Shown: positions 41,937-52,921 of the stretch, piece by piece
Position numbering within the stretch: position 1 is the first letter of the stretch
Layout: each line of letters begins with the position of its first letter
Origin: Herbidospora galbida
GTDB lineage: Bacteria > Actinomycetota > Actinomycetes > Streptosporangiales > Streptosporangiaceae
Reading direction: 5' to 3'
Assembly (NCBI RefSeq): GCF_005233835.1
Contig: NZ_SZQA01000010.1
Location: 62,001 to 126,000 of the forward strand
DNA length: 64,000 nucleotides
Program-made: the position numbers and the translations under genes
The notes under the pieces: generated by a model
The model's database searches: none
Told to the model about the DNA's origin: nothing
The model's input: only the letters and a program-made list of their open reading frames with translations

Positions 41937-43343
41937 TCAGACCAGCAGCGGCATCGAGAAGAAGACCGCCAGCGCGATAGCCAGGCAGATCAGGAAGCCG
42001 ATCAGCTCCCATGCCCAGTCGTGGTGACGCTCCGGCTTGGCCTTGGGCGCCCGCCGCCCCGAGTGGGAGCGGGCCGGCAGCAGCGGGGGCGGGTCGAGCG
42101 GGGCCTCGGGCAGGGAACCCGTCTGCACGGCCCTGACCAGCGCGCTCTCGGGGGCGTCGATCGTGGTCGAGCCCTGCGGCAGATCGTCGTCGGCGACCGG
42201 CCGGGCGAACACCAGCCGGTCGGACGGCAGCAGGTCGGGCATCGTGGTCTCGCCCGGGGTCTCCTGCTCGGTCCGGGAGAAATCCATCAAAGGCTCGGCG
42301 GCAGGAGGTTCGGTCTCCACCGGCTCCGCCAGGGCGGGCGACTCGGTCTCGCTCGTGAAGCCGTCGAACGACGCCATCTTGGAGAACGCCGCCAGCTGGT
42401 CTTCGACGACCGCCTCGACCGCTTCCACCGTCTCGGGCGGGGCGGGGGCGGGCTCCGGCGCGGGCTGGGCCGGCAGGCTCATACGGCGCTTCGGCGGGCC
42501 GTTGCCGATGTTCTTCAGGATCGAGCCGCGCAGGCGGGGCATCGGCTCGGTCAGCGCCTCGTGGCGGCGGCGGCGTTCGGCGATCTTCGTCGGGTTGTTC
42601 AGGTCGTCGAGCGGGACGACCGTCGTGTTGGTCGCCGGGTCGGTGTCGGTCGCCAGCGGCAGCGGCCACGAGGGCGCGGTGGGCCAGAGCTTGCGGACCG
42701 GCAGCGAGGACTTCCGGCGGACCGGTGGCGCCTGGTCAAAAGGGAGGGCCGACTGGTGGAGCCGGCGCAGCACGTCGTGGGGCGGCTCGCGCCAGGGGAG
42801 CCGGGCCAGCACGTCTTCGAGGGGGGCGACCCCGATGGCGTCGTACACCTCTTCGACGTCGCGCGCGATGAACGGTGCGGTGCGGGCGGCGGCGACGGCG
42901 GTCGAGAGGGTCTGGCCGAACCGGTGGCGGGCGCTGGTGGCCAGATCTTCGGCGGTGTCGGCGGCGACGTCGAGGACTAAGGCGAGCTCGGCGGTGCTGA
43001 GCCCGCAGTGGGCCGACAGCAGCAGGACCTCGCGCTGGTGGGGCCGGATGTCACGGAAGACGCGTTCGATGAGGGCGGTCGCCGGGTCGGCGATCGAGTC
43101 GACGGCGGGCATCGCGTAGCTGACGTCGCGGCGGTAGATCTCGCGCCGGGCGAGGGAGAAGAGCGCCGCGCGTGGCGGATCCGTCGGCGGGACGCCCGTG
43201 AGCACGGCTACCAGGGCGTCGGCGGCCGAGGCCGTCTCACCCAGCTGGTCGTGGCAGTAGGCGAACAGCCCGGCGGCGTGACGCTCGTAGAGCTCGGCGA
43301 TCAGGTCGCTCCTGGAACGCTGACCCGTGAGCGGTGTTGTCAC
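41937..43343 (-). CDS. ECF-sigma-like protein with C-terminal membrane anchor
   Basis: A 468-residue protein. The first 160 residues resemble σ2 and σ4 of ECF factors (LIAELYERHAAGLFAYCHDQLG, then DIRPHQREVLLLSAHCGLSTAELALVLDV). A long disordered middle part, rich in Pro, Glu and Arg/Lys, follows, and the end is a hydrophobic helix WELIGFLICLAIALAVFF. It therefore looks like a membrane-tethered sigma factor or anti-sigma hybrid. GTG at 43343 is preferred (AGGGG eight bases earlier); TTG at 43385 would add 14 residues. No cognate anti-sigma gene is adjacent. Confidence 0.75.
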   Translation of the reverse strand: MTTPLTGQRSRSDLIAELYERHAAGLFAYCHDQLGETASAADALVAVLTGVPPTDPPRAALFSLARREIYRRDVSYAMPAVDSIADPATALIERVFRDIRPHQREVLLLSAHCGLSTAELALVLDVAADTAEDLATSARHRFGQTLSTAVAAARTAPFIARDVEEVYDAIGVAPLEDVLARLPWREPPHDVLRRLHQSALPFDQAPPVRRKSSLPVRKLWPTAPSWPLPLATDTDPATNTTVVPLDDLNNPTKIAERRRRHEALTEPMPRLRGSILKNIGNGPPKRRMSLPAQPAPEPAPAPPETVEAVEAVVEDQLAAFSKMASFDGFTSETESPALAEPVETEPPAAEPLMDFSRTEQETPGETTMPDLLPSDRLVFARPVADDDLPQGSTTIDAPESALVRAVQTGSLPEAPLDPPPLLPARSHSGRRAPKAKPERHHDWAWELIGFLICLAIALAVFFSMPLLV

Positions 43344-43410
43344 GGCCGGTACCCCTGGTGTTGAAGTGGAGGGATCGTACGTCAATCATGCCGCCACCAA
43401 GGCTGGAGCG

Positions 43411-43422
43411 CACTAATTAGTG
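43411..43422. promoter_or_regulatory. Palindrome CACTAATTAGTG
   Basis: A perfect 12-bp palindrome in the AT-rich divergent region between the sigma-like gene and the osmolyte importer operon. MarR- and TetR-type regulators bind sites of this shape. The regulator is unknown. Confidence 0.45.
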
Positions 43423-43532
43423 GGCTTTTGATTCATATTCTTCTGGGCAGTGACCATTGATCATTTCGGAATGTAACAAAGCCCTCGTAGGCTGGCCCGC
43501 GGAGATCGACACCCTGTGGACAGAGGTCGCCA

Positions 43533-44486
43533 GTGATCACTTTTGACGGCGTCACGAAACGCTACGCCGACGGGACGGTCGCGGTGGACGACCTCTCCCT
43601 GGAGGTGCCCAACGGCGCCATCACGGTCTTCGTCGGCCCTTCGGGCTGCGGGAAGACCACGTCGCTGCGGATGATCAACCGGATGATCGACCCCACCGAG
43701 GGCCGCATCCTCCTCGACGGGAAGGACGTCACCACCGTCGACCCGGCGACCCTGCGCCGCGGCATCGGCTACGTCATCCAGCAGGCCGGCCTGTTCCCCC
43801 ACCGCCGCATCGTCGACAACATCGCGACGGTGCCGTTCCTGCTCGGCTGGGACAAGAAGAAGGCCCGCGACCGCGCGATGGAGCTGCTCGAACGCGTGGG
43901 CCTCGACCCCAAGATGGCCCGCCGCTACCCCTTCCAGCTGTCCGGCGGCCAGCAGCAGCGCGTCGGCGTGGCCCGCGCGCTGGCCGCCGACCCGCCGGTG
44001 CTGCTGATGGACGAGCCCTTCAGCGCGGTCGACCCGATCGTGCGCACCTCGCTCCAGGAGGAGCTGCTCCGGCTGCAGTCCGAGCTGCACAAGACGATCG
44101 TGTTCGTCACCCACGACATCGACGAGGCGGTCAAGCTCGGCGACACCGTCGCGGTGCTGCGGGTGGGCGGGAAGCTGGCCCAGGTCGCCGCGCCCGCCGA
44201 CCTGCTGAGCGACCCGGCCGACGACTTCGTGCGCGAGTTCCTCGGCCGCGACCGGGGCATCCGGCGGCTCGGGTTCGTCCCGGCGAAGAACCTGGCGCTC
44301 GACCCGGCCCCCGAGGGCGTGACGCCCGAGGGCCACGGGACCTTCAACCCGGCGCGCGACTCCCTGCGGGCCGCGCTCGACGCCTCGCTGCTGTCGCCCG
44401 ACGGGCTGGCGGTGGCCGTCGACGACGACGGGCGGGTGCTCGGGGTGGTCGGCCAGGCCGCGCTCGTGGGGGCGGCCCGTGGATGA
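43533..44486 (+). CDS. Osmolyte (glycine betaine/choline) ABC transporter ATPase
   Basis: A 317-residue ATPase of the OpuCA/ProV type. Walker A is GPSGCGKTT at 35-43; QQAGLFPHRRIVDNIATVP is the Q-loop region, LSGGQQQRVGVARAL the signature, LLMDEPFSAVDP Walker B and VTHDIDEAVKLGD the switch. The C-terminus keeps only part of the CBS region (AVAVDDDGRVLGVV). GTG follows GAGG. It overlaps the first permease by eight bases. Confidence 0.92.
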   Translation: MITFDGVTKRYADGTVAVDDLSLEVPNGAITVFVGPSGCGKTTSLRMINRMIDPTEGRILLDGKDVTTVDPATLRRGIGYVIQQAGLFPHRRIVDNIATVPFLLGWDKKKARDRAMELLERVGLDPKMARRYPFQLSGGQQQRVGVARALAADPPVLLMDEPFSAVDPIVRTSLQEELLRLQSELHKTIVFVTHDIDEAVKLGDTVAVLRVGGKLAQVAAPADLLSDPADDFVREFLGRDRGIRRLGFVPAKNLALDPAPEGVTPEGHGTFNPARDSLRAALDASLLSPDGLAVAVDDDGRVLGVVGQAALVGAARG

Positions 44487-45144
44487 GCCTCTCGTCCGCT
44501 GGGACTGGATCGCCCGCAACTGGGACAACGGCGGGCCGACCTCGGTGAAGGTCCTGCTGGAGAACCACATCGTGATGGCGTTCGTGCCCGTCGTCGTCGG
44601 GCTGCTCATCGCGATCCCGCTCGGCCTCGCCTGCGCCCGCTACCGGTGGCTCTACCAGCCGACCGTCGGCATCATGAACGTCGTCTACTCGCTGCCGTCG
44701 CTGGCGCTGTTCTCGATCCTGCTGTCGGTCACCGGCCTGACCCAGACGACCGTCATCATCCCGCTGACCCTGTTCTCGCTGGCCGTGCTCATCCCGGCCG
44801 TGGTCGACGGCATGCAGTCGGTGCCCGACCACGTACGCCAGTCGGCGGTCGCCATGGGCTTCCAGCCGATGCGCCGGCTCACCAGGGTCGAGCTGCCCAT
44901 CGCGGTGCCGGTCGTCCTGGCCGGGCTGCGGGTCGCGGCCGTGTCGAGCATCTCGCTGGTCAGCGTGGGCGCGCTCATCGGGCAGGGCGGGCTCGGCTAC
45001 CTGTTCATCGACGGCTGGCAGCGGCAGTTCTACACCCCGATCGTCGTCGGGATCGTGCTCGTGGTCGCGCTGGCACTGATCGCCGACCTGGTCATCATCG
45101 TGGCCCAGCGCCTGCTGACGCCGTGGGCGAGGAGGCGGGCGTGA
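44479..45144 (+). CDS. Osmolyte ABC transporter permease 1 (OpuCB type)
   Basis: A 221-residue membrane permease with about five to six helices. It contains IPLGLACARYRWL, the long cytoplasmic coupling segment MGFQPMRRLTRVELPIAVPVVLAGLR and IGQGGLGYLFIDGWQRQF, as in glycine betaine/carnitine/choline systems. GTG overlaps the ATPase gene, and its stop overlaps the second permease (GTGA). Confidence 0.9.
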   Translation: MDEPLVRWDWIARNWDNGGPTSVKVLLENHIVMAFVPVVVGLLIAIPLGLACARYRWLYQPTVGIMNVVYSLPSLALFSILLSVTGLTQTTVIIPLTLFSLAVLIPAVVDGMQSVPDHVRQSAVAMGFQPMRRLTRVELPIAVPVVLAGLRVAAVSSISLVSVGALIGQGGLGYLFIDGWQRQFYTPIVVGIVLVVALALIADLVIIVAQRLLTPWARRRA

Positions 45145-45803
45145 ACTGGCTCATCGAGTTCTTCGGCAGCGCCGAATACTGGTCGGGCGACGACGCCATC
45201 CCGATCCGGCTGCTCCAGCACCTCGAATACTCGTTCCTGGCCTTCGCCATCGCCGCGCTCATCGCGATCCCGCTCGGCCTGCTCATCGGGCACACCGGCC
45301 GGGGCGCGGTCATCGTCGTGGTGTCGGCCAACGCCGCCCGCGCGCTGCCGACCCTGGGCCTGCTCGTGCTGGTCGTGCTGCTCATCGGCGTCGGCACGCT
45401 CTGGCCGGTGCTGATCCCGCTGATCGCCCTGGCGATCCCGCCGATCCTGGTGAACACCTATGAGGGCATCCGGGGCGCCGACCCCGATCTGCGCGACGCC
45501 GCATACGGGATGGGCCTGCGGGGAAGTCAGGTGCTGTTCCGGGCGTTGCTGCCTGTTGCGCTGCCGTTGATCCTGCTGGGTCTGCGCCTGTCGGCCATCA
45601 CCGTGGTGGCGACGGCGACGGTGGCGGCGTATGTCGGGCTTGGAGGGCTGGGGAGATACATCATCGACGGGCTGGCGACGAAGAACTACGCCGAGGTGTT
45701 CGGGGGAGCGGTCCTGGTCGTCCTCCTGGCGCTCGCGGTGCAGACCGGGTTCACGCTGCTCAACCGGGTAATCGTCTCGCCGGGGGTGCGACAGGTCCGC
45801 TAA
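45141..45803 (+). CDS. Osmolyte ABC transporter permease 2 (OpuCD type)
   Basis: A 220-residue permease homologous to the previous one (YSFLAFAIAALIAIPLGLLIGHTGRG, EGIRGADPDLRDAAYGMGLRGSQVLFRALLPVALPLI and GLGGLGRYIIDGLATKNY). Two unlike permeases, an ATPase and a lipoprotein make the classical four-part OpuC importer. Confidence 0.9.
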   Translation: MNWLIEFFGSAEYWSGDDAIPIRLLQHLEYSFLAFAIAALIAIPLGLLIGHTGRGAVIVVVSANAARALPTLGLLVLVVLLIGVGTLWPVLIPLIALAIPPILVNTYEGIRGADPDLRDAAYGMGLRGSQVLFRALLPVALPLILLGLRLSAITVVATATVAAYVGLGGLGRYIIDGLATKNYAEVFGGAVLVVLLALAVQTGFTLLNRVIVSPGVRQVR

Positions 45804-45840
45804 TCTCTACCTATCCCCCCGATTTTGAAGGGAATGTACG

Positions 45841-46755
45841 TTGAAACGAGCACTCGTCACCGCGCTCGCCGCGGTGTTCGCCCTATCCGCCTGCGGAGGA
45901 GGTGGCAGCGACCCGTTGGCGCAGGCCACCCCGTCCGCTCCCGCCACCTCGGGGGGCTCCGCCGCGGCCTCGACCGTCGTCGTCGGTTCCTTCAACTTCC
46001 CCGAGAGCGTGCTGCTCGGCTCGATCTACGCGCAGGCCCTGCAGGCCAAGGGCGTCACCGTCGAGGAGAAGCCCAACATCGGCTCCCGTGAGGTCGTCTT
46101 CGACCAGGTCAAGAGCGGCGGCCTGACGGTCCTCCCCGAATACGTCGGCTCCCTGCTGGCCTTCGTCGACCCGGCCGCCACGGCCAAGTCGACCGACGAC
46201 GTGGTCGCCGCGCTGAAGACCAAGCTGCCGCCGGAGGTCGAGGTCCTCACCCCGGCCGCCGCGCAGGACGGCAACTCCCTCACGGTCACCAAGGCGTTCG
46301 CGGCCGAGAAGAGCCTGACGACGATCGAAGACCTGGCGAAGATCTCCAAAGACCTCGTGGTCGGCGGCCCGCCGGAGTTCAAGGAGCGCCAGGAGGAGAA
46401 CTTCAAGAACACCTACGGCCTGGAGTTCAAGTCGTGGGAGCCCACGGCCGAGACCACGGCCGACGCCATCAAGAGCGGCACCATCCAGGTCGGCAACGTG
46501 TTCACCACCGACCCGAAGATCCTGCTCAACGACCTGGTCTCGCTCCAGGACAACAAGAACGCCTTCGCCGCCGACAACATCGCGCCGCTGGTGTTCAAGT
46601 CCGGGGTGGACGACACGGTCAAGACCACGCTCGACGCCGTCTCGGCCAAGCTCACCACCGAGGGCCTGCTCGAACTGATGAAGCAGGTCGCGGTCGACAA
46701 GGCCGACCCGCCGGTGGTCGCCAAAGACTGGCTGACCAAGAACGGCCTGCTCTGA
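45841..46755 (+). CDS. Osmolyte-binding lipoprotein (OpuCC/ProX type)
   Basis: A 304-residue substrate-binding lipoprotein of the OpuAC family. The signal peptide ends in the lipobox ALSAC (Cys18), then a Gly/Ser/Ala linker. The core includes VVVGSFNFPESVLLGSIYAQAL and VLPEYVGSLLAFVDP, typical of quaternary-amine binding proteins. TTG at 45841 follows GAAGGGAA. Its stop overlaps the flavin reductase start (TGATG). Confidence 0.9.
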   Translation: MKRALVTALAAVFALSACGGGGSDPLAQATPSAPATSGGSAAASTVVVGSFNFPESVLLGSIYAQALQAKGVTVEEKPNIGSREVVFDQVKSGGLTVLPEYVGSLLAFVDPAATAKSTDDVVAALKTKLPPEVEVLTPAAAQDGNSLTVTKAFAAEKSLTTIEDLAKISKDLVVGGPPEFKERQEENFKNTYGLEFKSWEPTAETTADAIKSGTIQVGNVFTTDPKILLNDLVSLQDNKNAFAADNIAPLVFKSGVDDTVKTTLDAVSAKLTTEGLLELMKQVAVDKADPPVVAKDWLTKNGLL

Positions 46756-47255
46756 TGACGACCCCGGCGGCGGGCGCGCTGTTCGTCGAGGCGATGGCCC
46801 AGCTCGCCGCCGGGGTCGCCGTCGTCACGGTGAAAGACGACCGTGACGACGTCGGCAACACCGTCACCAGCCTGCTGTCGGTCTCGGCCGCGCCGCCGAC
46901 CGTGCTGATCAGCCTCGCCAACGGCGCCTACCTGACCGAACTGCTGCTGCGGCGCGACCGGTGGGGGGCGACGCTGCTCGCCGACGGCCAGCAGGCCATC
47001 GCCTCGCGCTTCGCCACCCCGGGCCGGCCCGGCGCCCGGCTGCTGCTCGCCTCGGTGGCCCACCACCGCGGCGCCCACTCGGAGGCGCTGATCGTCGAGG
47101 GCGGGGTGGCCGCCATCGAGGCCGAGACCACGACGGTGGTCCCGGCCGGCGACCACATGCTGTTCATCGCCCAGGTGACGGCGGTCGACTACGTCGACGC
47201 GGCCAAGCCGCCGCTCACCCGGCTCCGCGGCCGTTATCGGCCGGTCGGGAGCTAG
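46755..47255 (+). CDS. Flavin reductase (HpaC/FMN split-barrel type)
   Basis: A 166-residue flavin-reductase-domain protein (MAQLAAGVAVVTVKDD, NTVTSLLSVSAAPPTVLISL, HMLFIAQVTAVDY). Such proteins reduce FMN or FAD for two-component monooxygenases. One-base overlap with the osmolyte-binding protein places it last in the importer operon, an unexpected position. No oxygenase is nearby. Its stop codon shares CTAG with sppA. Confidence 0.8.
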   Translation: MTTPAAGALFVEAMAQLAAGVAVVTVKDDRDDVGNTVTSLLSVSAAPPTVLISLANGAYLTELLLRRDRWGATLLADGQQAIASRFATPGRPGARLLLASVAHHRGAHSEALIVEGGVAAIEAETTTVVPAGDHMLFIAQVTAVDYVDAAKPPLTRLRGRYRPVGS

Positions 47256-48940
47256 CGGATCACCCACTGGCCGGGCAGCACCAGCGGCCCGGCGGCCGGC
47301 AGGCCCAGCTCGGCGGCGAACGCCGCCAGCGGCCCCCACGCCTCCAGGCGGACCCGCGCCATCGCGGCCGTCTTGTCTTCGGACGACTCCGCCGGGATCA
47401 GCCGCTCCAGCGGGTTGATCTTCGGGTAGGAGCGCACCGGCGCGTCGGCCGCCAGCCCGGCCCGCTTGCGCGCCTCGGCCAGGGCGTCTTCGACCCCGCC
47501 GAGCTCGTCGACCAGCCCGTTGTCACGCGCGTCGGCGCCGGTCCAGACCCGGCCCCTGGCCAGCGACTCGGCCTTCTCGCGATCCATGCCCCGGCCCTCG
47601 GCGACCTTGCCGACGAAGTCGTCGTAGACCCGGTCGAGCCAGGTGTTGATGCGCGCCCACTGCGAGTCGGAGAACGGGCGGGTGGAGGAGAACATGCCCG
47701 CGTTGGCGCCCTCGGCGACGATCTCGGTGGCGATGCCGAGCCGGTCGAGCAGCCCGCCGAGCACCGCCTTGCCGCCGAACACGCCGATCGAGCCGGTGAG
47801 GGTGCCGGGCTGGGCGTAGATGACGTCGGCGGCCATCGAGACGAAGTAGCCGCCCGAGGCGGCGACGTCGCCCATCGACACGATGACCGGCTTGCCCGCC
47901 CGCTTGGCCAGGATCACCTCGCGCCAGATCGAGTCGGAGGCGGTGTAGGAGCCGCCGGGGCTGTCGACCCGGAACACGATCGCCCGCACCTTGTCGTCGC
48001 GGCGGGCCGCGCGGATCGCCGCGCTGATGGTGTCGGAGCCCATTGCGCTGCCGCCGCCCAGGGGGGAGCGGCCGCTGCGGCCCAGCCTGATCGCGCCGTG
48101 GCCGTGGACCAGCGCGACGACCTGCTCGCCCGGGTGGGGCATCTTGGGCAGGGCGGTCTTCGCGTAGCGGGCGACGTACAGGAGAAGGGCCTCTTCCGGT
48201 ACGTGGTCGGCGTAGACCTCGTCGCGGTATTTCAGCCCGTCGACCAGACCGGCCGCGACGGCCTCCTGGCCGTAGAAGGGGCCCTGGTCGATGAGTTCGC
48301 GCACCCGCTTGGGTTCGAGGCCGCGGCCCTCGGCGATGCCGGCCACGAGCTGCTCGGTCAGCGACTCGGCCAGCCGGCCGGTCATCTCCTTGTGGGCCTC
48401 GGTCATGTGGTCTTGGGTGAACATGTTCGCGGCGGTCTTGTACTGGTGCCGCTGGCCGACCTGGTAGTCGATGTCGAGCTTGCCGAGCGCGCCCTTGAGG
48501 AACCGCTGCTCGATCGCCACGCCGGTCAGCCCGACGTCGCCCGACGGCTGGAGGTAGACCTTCTCGAAGGCGCTGGCCAGGTAGTAGGGGACGGTGCCGT
48601 TGGCCACCTCGCCGTAGCTGTCGGCCCAGGCGACGGTGAGCTTGCCGGCGGCCCGGAAGTGGACGACCGCGTTGCGGATCTCCTGGACCATGGCCAGCCC
48701 GAGCGGGTGGCCGCCGATCTTGACGATCAGGCCCTTCACCCGGGGGTCGCGGCGGGCCCGCCGCAGGCCGCCGATGACGTCGCTCAGCCGGGCCCGGCGC
48801 ATCGACAGCAAGGCCGACACGGGGTCGGCGGGCGGAGCGTCGGTCAGACCTTCGGTCAGGTCGAGCTCCAGCATCAGCGGAGAGGTCCGGCGCTGCCGCA
48901 TCTTGCCGACGGCCTCGATGATCGTCTTGGTCGCGTCCAT
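47252..48940 (-). CDS. sppA: Signal peptide peptidase SppA (long type)
   Basis: A 562-residue tandem-domain S49 peptidase as in E. coli SppA (67K type). The C-terminal half carries the nucleophile S362 in GDVAASGGYF, with FRVDSPGGS before it and PGTLTGSIGVFGGK after it. The N-terminal half has VKIGGHPLGLAMVQEIRNAV. No N-terminal membrane helix is seen, unlike the E. coli enzyme, so it may be cytoplasmic. It degrades signal peptides or other membrane-released peptides. The 3' end overlaps the convergent flavin reductase by four bases. Confidence 0.9.
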   Translation of the reverse strand: MDATKTIIEAVGKMRQRRTSPLMLELDLTEGLTDAPPADPVSALLSMRRARLSDVIGGLRRARRDPRVKGLIVKIGGHPLGLAMVQEIRNAVVHFRAAGKLTVAWADSYGEVANGTVPYYLASAFEKVYLQPSGDVGLTGVAIEQRFLKGALGKLDIDYQVGQRHQYKTAANMFTQDHMTEAHKEMTGRLAESLTEQLVAGIAEGRGLEPKRVRELIDQGPFYGQEAVAAGLVDGLKYRDEVYADHVPEEALLLYVARYAKTALPKMPHPGEQVVALVHGHGAIRLGRSGRSPLGGGSAMGSDTISAAIRAARRDDKVRAIVFRVDSPGGSYTASDSIWREVILAKRAGKPVIVSMGDVAASGGYFVSMAADVIYAQPGTLTGSIGVFGGKAVLGGLLDRLGIATEIVAEGANAGMFSSTRPFSDSQWARINTWLDRVYDDFVGKVAEGRGMDREKAESLARGRVWTGADARDNGLVDELGGVEDALAEARKRAGLAADAPVRSYPKINPLERLIPAESSEDKTAAMARVRLEAWGPLAAFAAELGLPAAGPLVLPGQWVIR

Positions 48941-48957
48941 GCAGCCACACTAAGCGA

Positions 48958-48988
48958 AACGGCCCCGCGCGCAGGGCGCGGAGCCGTT
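48958..48988. terminator. Terminator hairpin of the chitinase gene
   Basis: AACGGCCCCGCGC (48958-48970) pairs with GCGCGGAGCCGTT (48976-48988) with one mismatch. It lies 17 bases beyond the chitinase stop on the minus strand. Confidence 0.65.
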
Positions 48989-49005
48989 CTGCCGTCAGAG
49001 GACGC

Positions 49006-50616
<1,611 letters not shown>

Positions 50617-50641
50617 GGAACGCTCCCGGGGGGGTAACTCT

Positions 50642-50656
50642 TAGGAAAGTTTCCTA
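50642..50656. promoter_or_regulatory. Palindrome TAGGAAA-G-TTTCCTA upstream of chitinase
   Basis: A perfect 15-bp palindrome 26 bases before the chitinase TTG. It carries the GAAAGTTTC core that also precedes the CBM2 sugar dehydrogenase and the secreted protein at the window start. A shared repressor of polysaccharide-active exoenzymes is inferred. Confidence 0.6.
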
Positions 50657-50739
50657 TTAATGGCCCGAGATTAGGACCATGATCTGACCCCGGTCAACTC
50701 ATCGGTAAGGGGGTTAATCTGCGCTTAAGGTTCCCATAA

Positions 50740-50763
50740 GAAAGGGCCCCCGAAGGGGCCCCT
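50740..50763 (-). terminator. Intrinsic terminator of glgB
   Basis: GGGCCCC (50744-50750), loop CGAA, GGGGCCC (50755-50761); read on the minus strand the hairpin is followed by TTTCTT. It directly follows the glgB stop codon. Confidence 0.75.
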
Positions 50764-50764
50764 G

Positions 50765-52909
50765 TCAAGCTTCCTTACGGAGCCAGATGGTCCCGAGCGG
50801 GGGCACCCGCAGCCTGACCGAGTAGGGCAGCCCGTGGTGCTCGGCCTCGGTCGCCACCACGCCGCCCAGGTTGCCGACGCCGCTGCCCGCGTAGTCGTAG
50901 GCGTCGGTGTTGAGGACCTCGGTCCAGGTGCCGCCCTCGGGCAGGCCCAGCCGGTAGTCCTCGTGGGGGCCGCCGGAGAAGTTGGTCACGCAGGCCAGCG
51001 CCGAGCCGTCGGAGCCGTAGCGGACGAACGAGAACACGTTCCCCGAGAAGTCGTCGGCGTCGATCCAGCGGAACCCGTCGGGGGTGTCGTCCTGGGTGTA
51101 GAGCGCCGGGGTCTCCTTGTAGACGCCGTTCAGGTCGCGTACGAGCTTCCGCACGCCCTGATGGAAGTCGAAGTCGAGCACCCACCAGTCGAGCCCCTTG
51201 GACTCCGACCACTCGCCGCCCTGGCCGAACTCCCCGCCCATGAACAGCAGCTGCTTGCCCGGGTGGGCCCACATGAAGGCGTAGAGGGCGCGCAGGTTGG
51301 CGAAGCGCTGCCACTCGTCGCCGGGCATCTTGCCCAGCAGCGAGCCCTTCAGGTGGACGACCTCGTCGTGCGACAGCGGCAGCACGAAGTTCTCGGAGTA
51401 GGCGTACATGAGCGAGAACGTGAGCTGGTGGTGGTGGTACTGGCGGAAGACCGGCTCGTGGGCCAGGTAGGCCAGGGTGTCGTGCATCCAGCCCATGTTC
51501 CACTTGAAGCCGAAGCCCAGGCCGCCCAGGTGGACCGGCCGTGAGACCCCGGGCCAGGCCGTCGACTCCTCGGCGATCGTGACGATGCCGGGGGCCTCGC
51601 GGTAGGCGACGGCGTTCATCTCCTTGAGGAACTCGATCGCGTCGAGGTTCTCGCGCCCGCCGAACTGGTTGGGGGTCCACTCGCCGTCGCGGCGGGAGTA
51701 GTCGAGGTAGAGCATCGAGGCCACGGCGTCGACGCGCAGGCCGTCGATGTGGAACTCGCGCAGCCAGTAGACCGCGTTGGCCACCAGGAAGTTCCTCACC
51801 TCGCGGCGGCCGAAGTCGAACACGTAGGTGCCCCAGTCTGGGTGCTCGCCCCGGTGGGGGTCGGCGTGCTCGTACAGGGGGGTGCCGTCGAAGCGCGCCA
51901 GGGCCCACTCGTCCATCGGGAAGTGGGCGGGCACCCAGTCGACGATGACCCCGATCCCGGCCCGGTGGAGCGCGTCGACCAGGGCGCGGAACTCGTCGGG
52001 CGAGCCGAACCGGGAGGTCGGCGCGTAGTAGGAGGTGACCTGGTAACCCCACGACCCGCCGAACGGGTGCTCGGCGACCGGCATGAACTCGACGTGGGTG
52101 AACCCCATCTCCGTCACGTACGCGGTCAGCTGCTCGGCCAGTTCGAGGTAGGACAGCCCCGGGCGCCAGGAGCCCAGGTGCACCTCATAGGTCGACATCG
52201 GCTCCTTGAGCGCGTCGCGGGTGGCGCGGGCGGCCATCCACTCCTCGTCGTTCCAGGTGTAGGACGACTCGTCGACCACCGAGGCGGTCAGCGGCGGCAC
52301 CTCGGTGCGCCGCGCCATCGGGTCGGCCTTGCCCCGCCACACCCCGTCGACGCCGAGGATCTCGAACTTGTAGCGGGTCCCGGCCCCCACGCCCGGGATG
52401 AACAGCTCCCACACCCCGGCCGACCCCAGCGACCGCATCGGGTGGCCGCCGCCGTTCCAGTGGTTGAAGTCGCCGATCACCCGTACGCCCAGCGCGTTGG
52501 GCGCCCACACCGCGAACGCGGTGCCCGGTTCGTCCTCGTGGGTCAGCACCCGCGCGCCGAGCACCTCCCACAGGCGCTCGTGGCGGCCCTCGCCGATCAG
52601 GTGCAGGTCGACCTCGCCGAGCGTCGGCCAGTGGCGGTAGGGGTCGCCGGCCTCGATCGCCTCGCCGCCCTCGTACTTCACCCGCAGCCGGTAGGCGGGG
52701 ATCTTGTCCAGACCCGGCAGGAGGACCTCGAACACGCCGAACTCGACGTGCGACAGGGCGTGGGCCTCCCCGTCGACCAGCGCCTCGACCGTCTCGGCGA
52801 ACGGCCGCAGCACCCGGATGACCACGCCCTCGCCCGTCATATGGGCGCCCAGGATCGCATGGGGGTCGTGGTGGGCGCCGCCGGCGAGGCGGTCCAAGTC
52901 GTTCCTCAT
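50765..52909 (-). CDS. glgB: 1,4-α-glucan branching enzyme
   Basis: A 714-residue GH13 branching enzyme. A CBM48-type N-terminal part (about 100-190: [20 protein letters not shown]) precedes the catalytic barrel with [20 protein letters not shown], the nucleophile segment [12 protein letters not shown], the acid TIAEESTAW and [10 protein letters not shown]. It makes α-1,6 branches in the glucan built by GlgE. ATG at 52909 is preferred (GAGAG nine bases earlier) over TTG at 52918. It is the last gene of glgE-treS-mak-glgB. Confidence 0.93.
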   Translation of the reverse strand: MRNDLDRLAGGAHHDPHAILGAHMTGEGVVIRVLRPFAETVEALVDGEAHALSHVEFGVFEVLLPGLDKIPAYRLRVKYEGGEAIEAGDPYRHWPTLGEVDLHLIGEGRHERLWEVLGARVLTHEDEPGTAFAVWAPNALGVRVIGDFNHWNGGGHPMRSLGSAGVWELFIPGVGAGTRYKFEILGVDGVWRGKADPMARRTEVPPLTASVVDESSYTWNDEEWMAARATRDALKEPMSTYEVHLGSWRPGLSYLELAEQLTAYVTEMGFTHVEFMPVAEHPFGGSWGYQVTSYYAPTSRFGSPDEFRALVDALHRAGIGVIVDWVPAHFPMDEWALARFDGTPLYEHADPHRGEHPDWGTYVFDFGRREVRNFLVANAVYWLREFHIDGLRVDAVASMLYLDYSRRDGEWTPNQFGGRENLDAIEFLKEMNAVAYREAPGIVTIAEESTAWPGVSRPVHLGGLGFGFKWNMGWMHDTLAYLAHEPVFRQYHHHQLTFSLMYAYSENFVLPLSHDEVVHLKGSLLGKMPGDEWQRFANLRALYAFMWAHPGKQLLFMGGEFGQGGEWSESKGLDWWVLDFDFHQGVRKLVRDLNGVYKETPALYTQDDTPDGFRWIDADDFSGNVFSFVRYGSDGSALACVTNFSGGPHEDYRLGLPEGGTWTEVLNTDAYDYAGSGVGNLGGVVATEAEHHGLPYSVRLRVPPLGTIWLRKEA

Positions 52910-52921
52910 CAATGCCAACTC

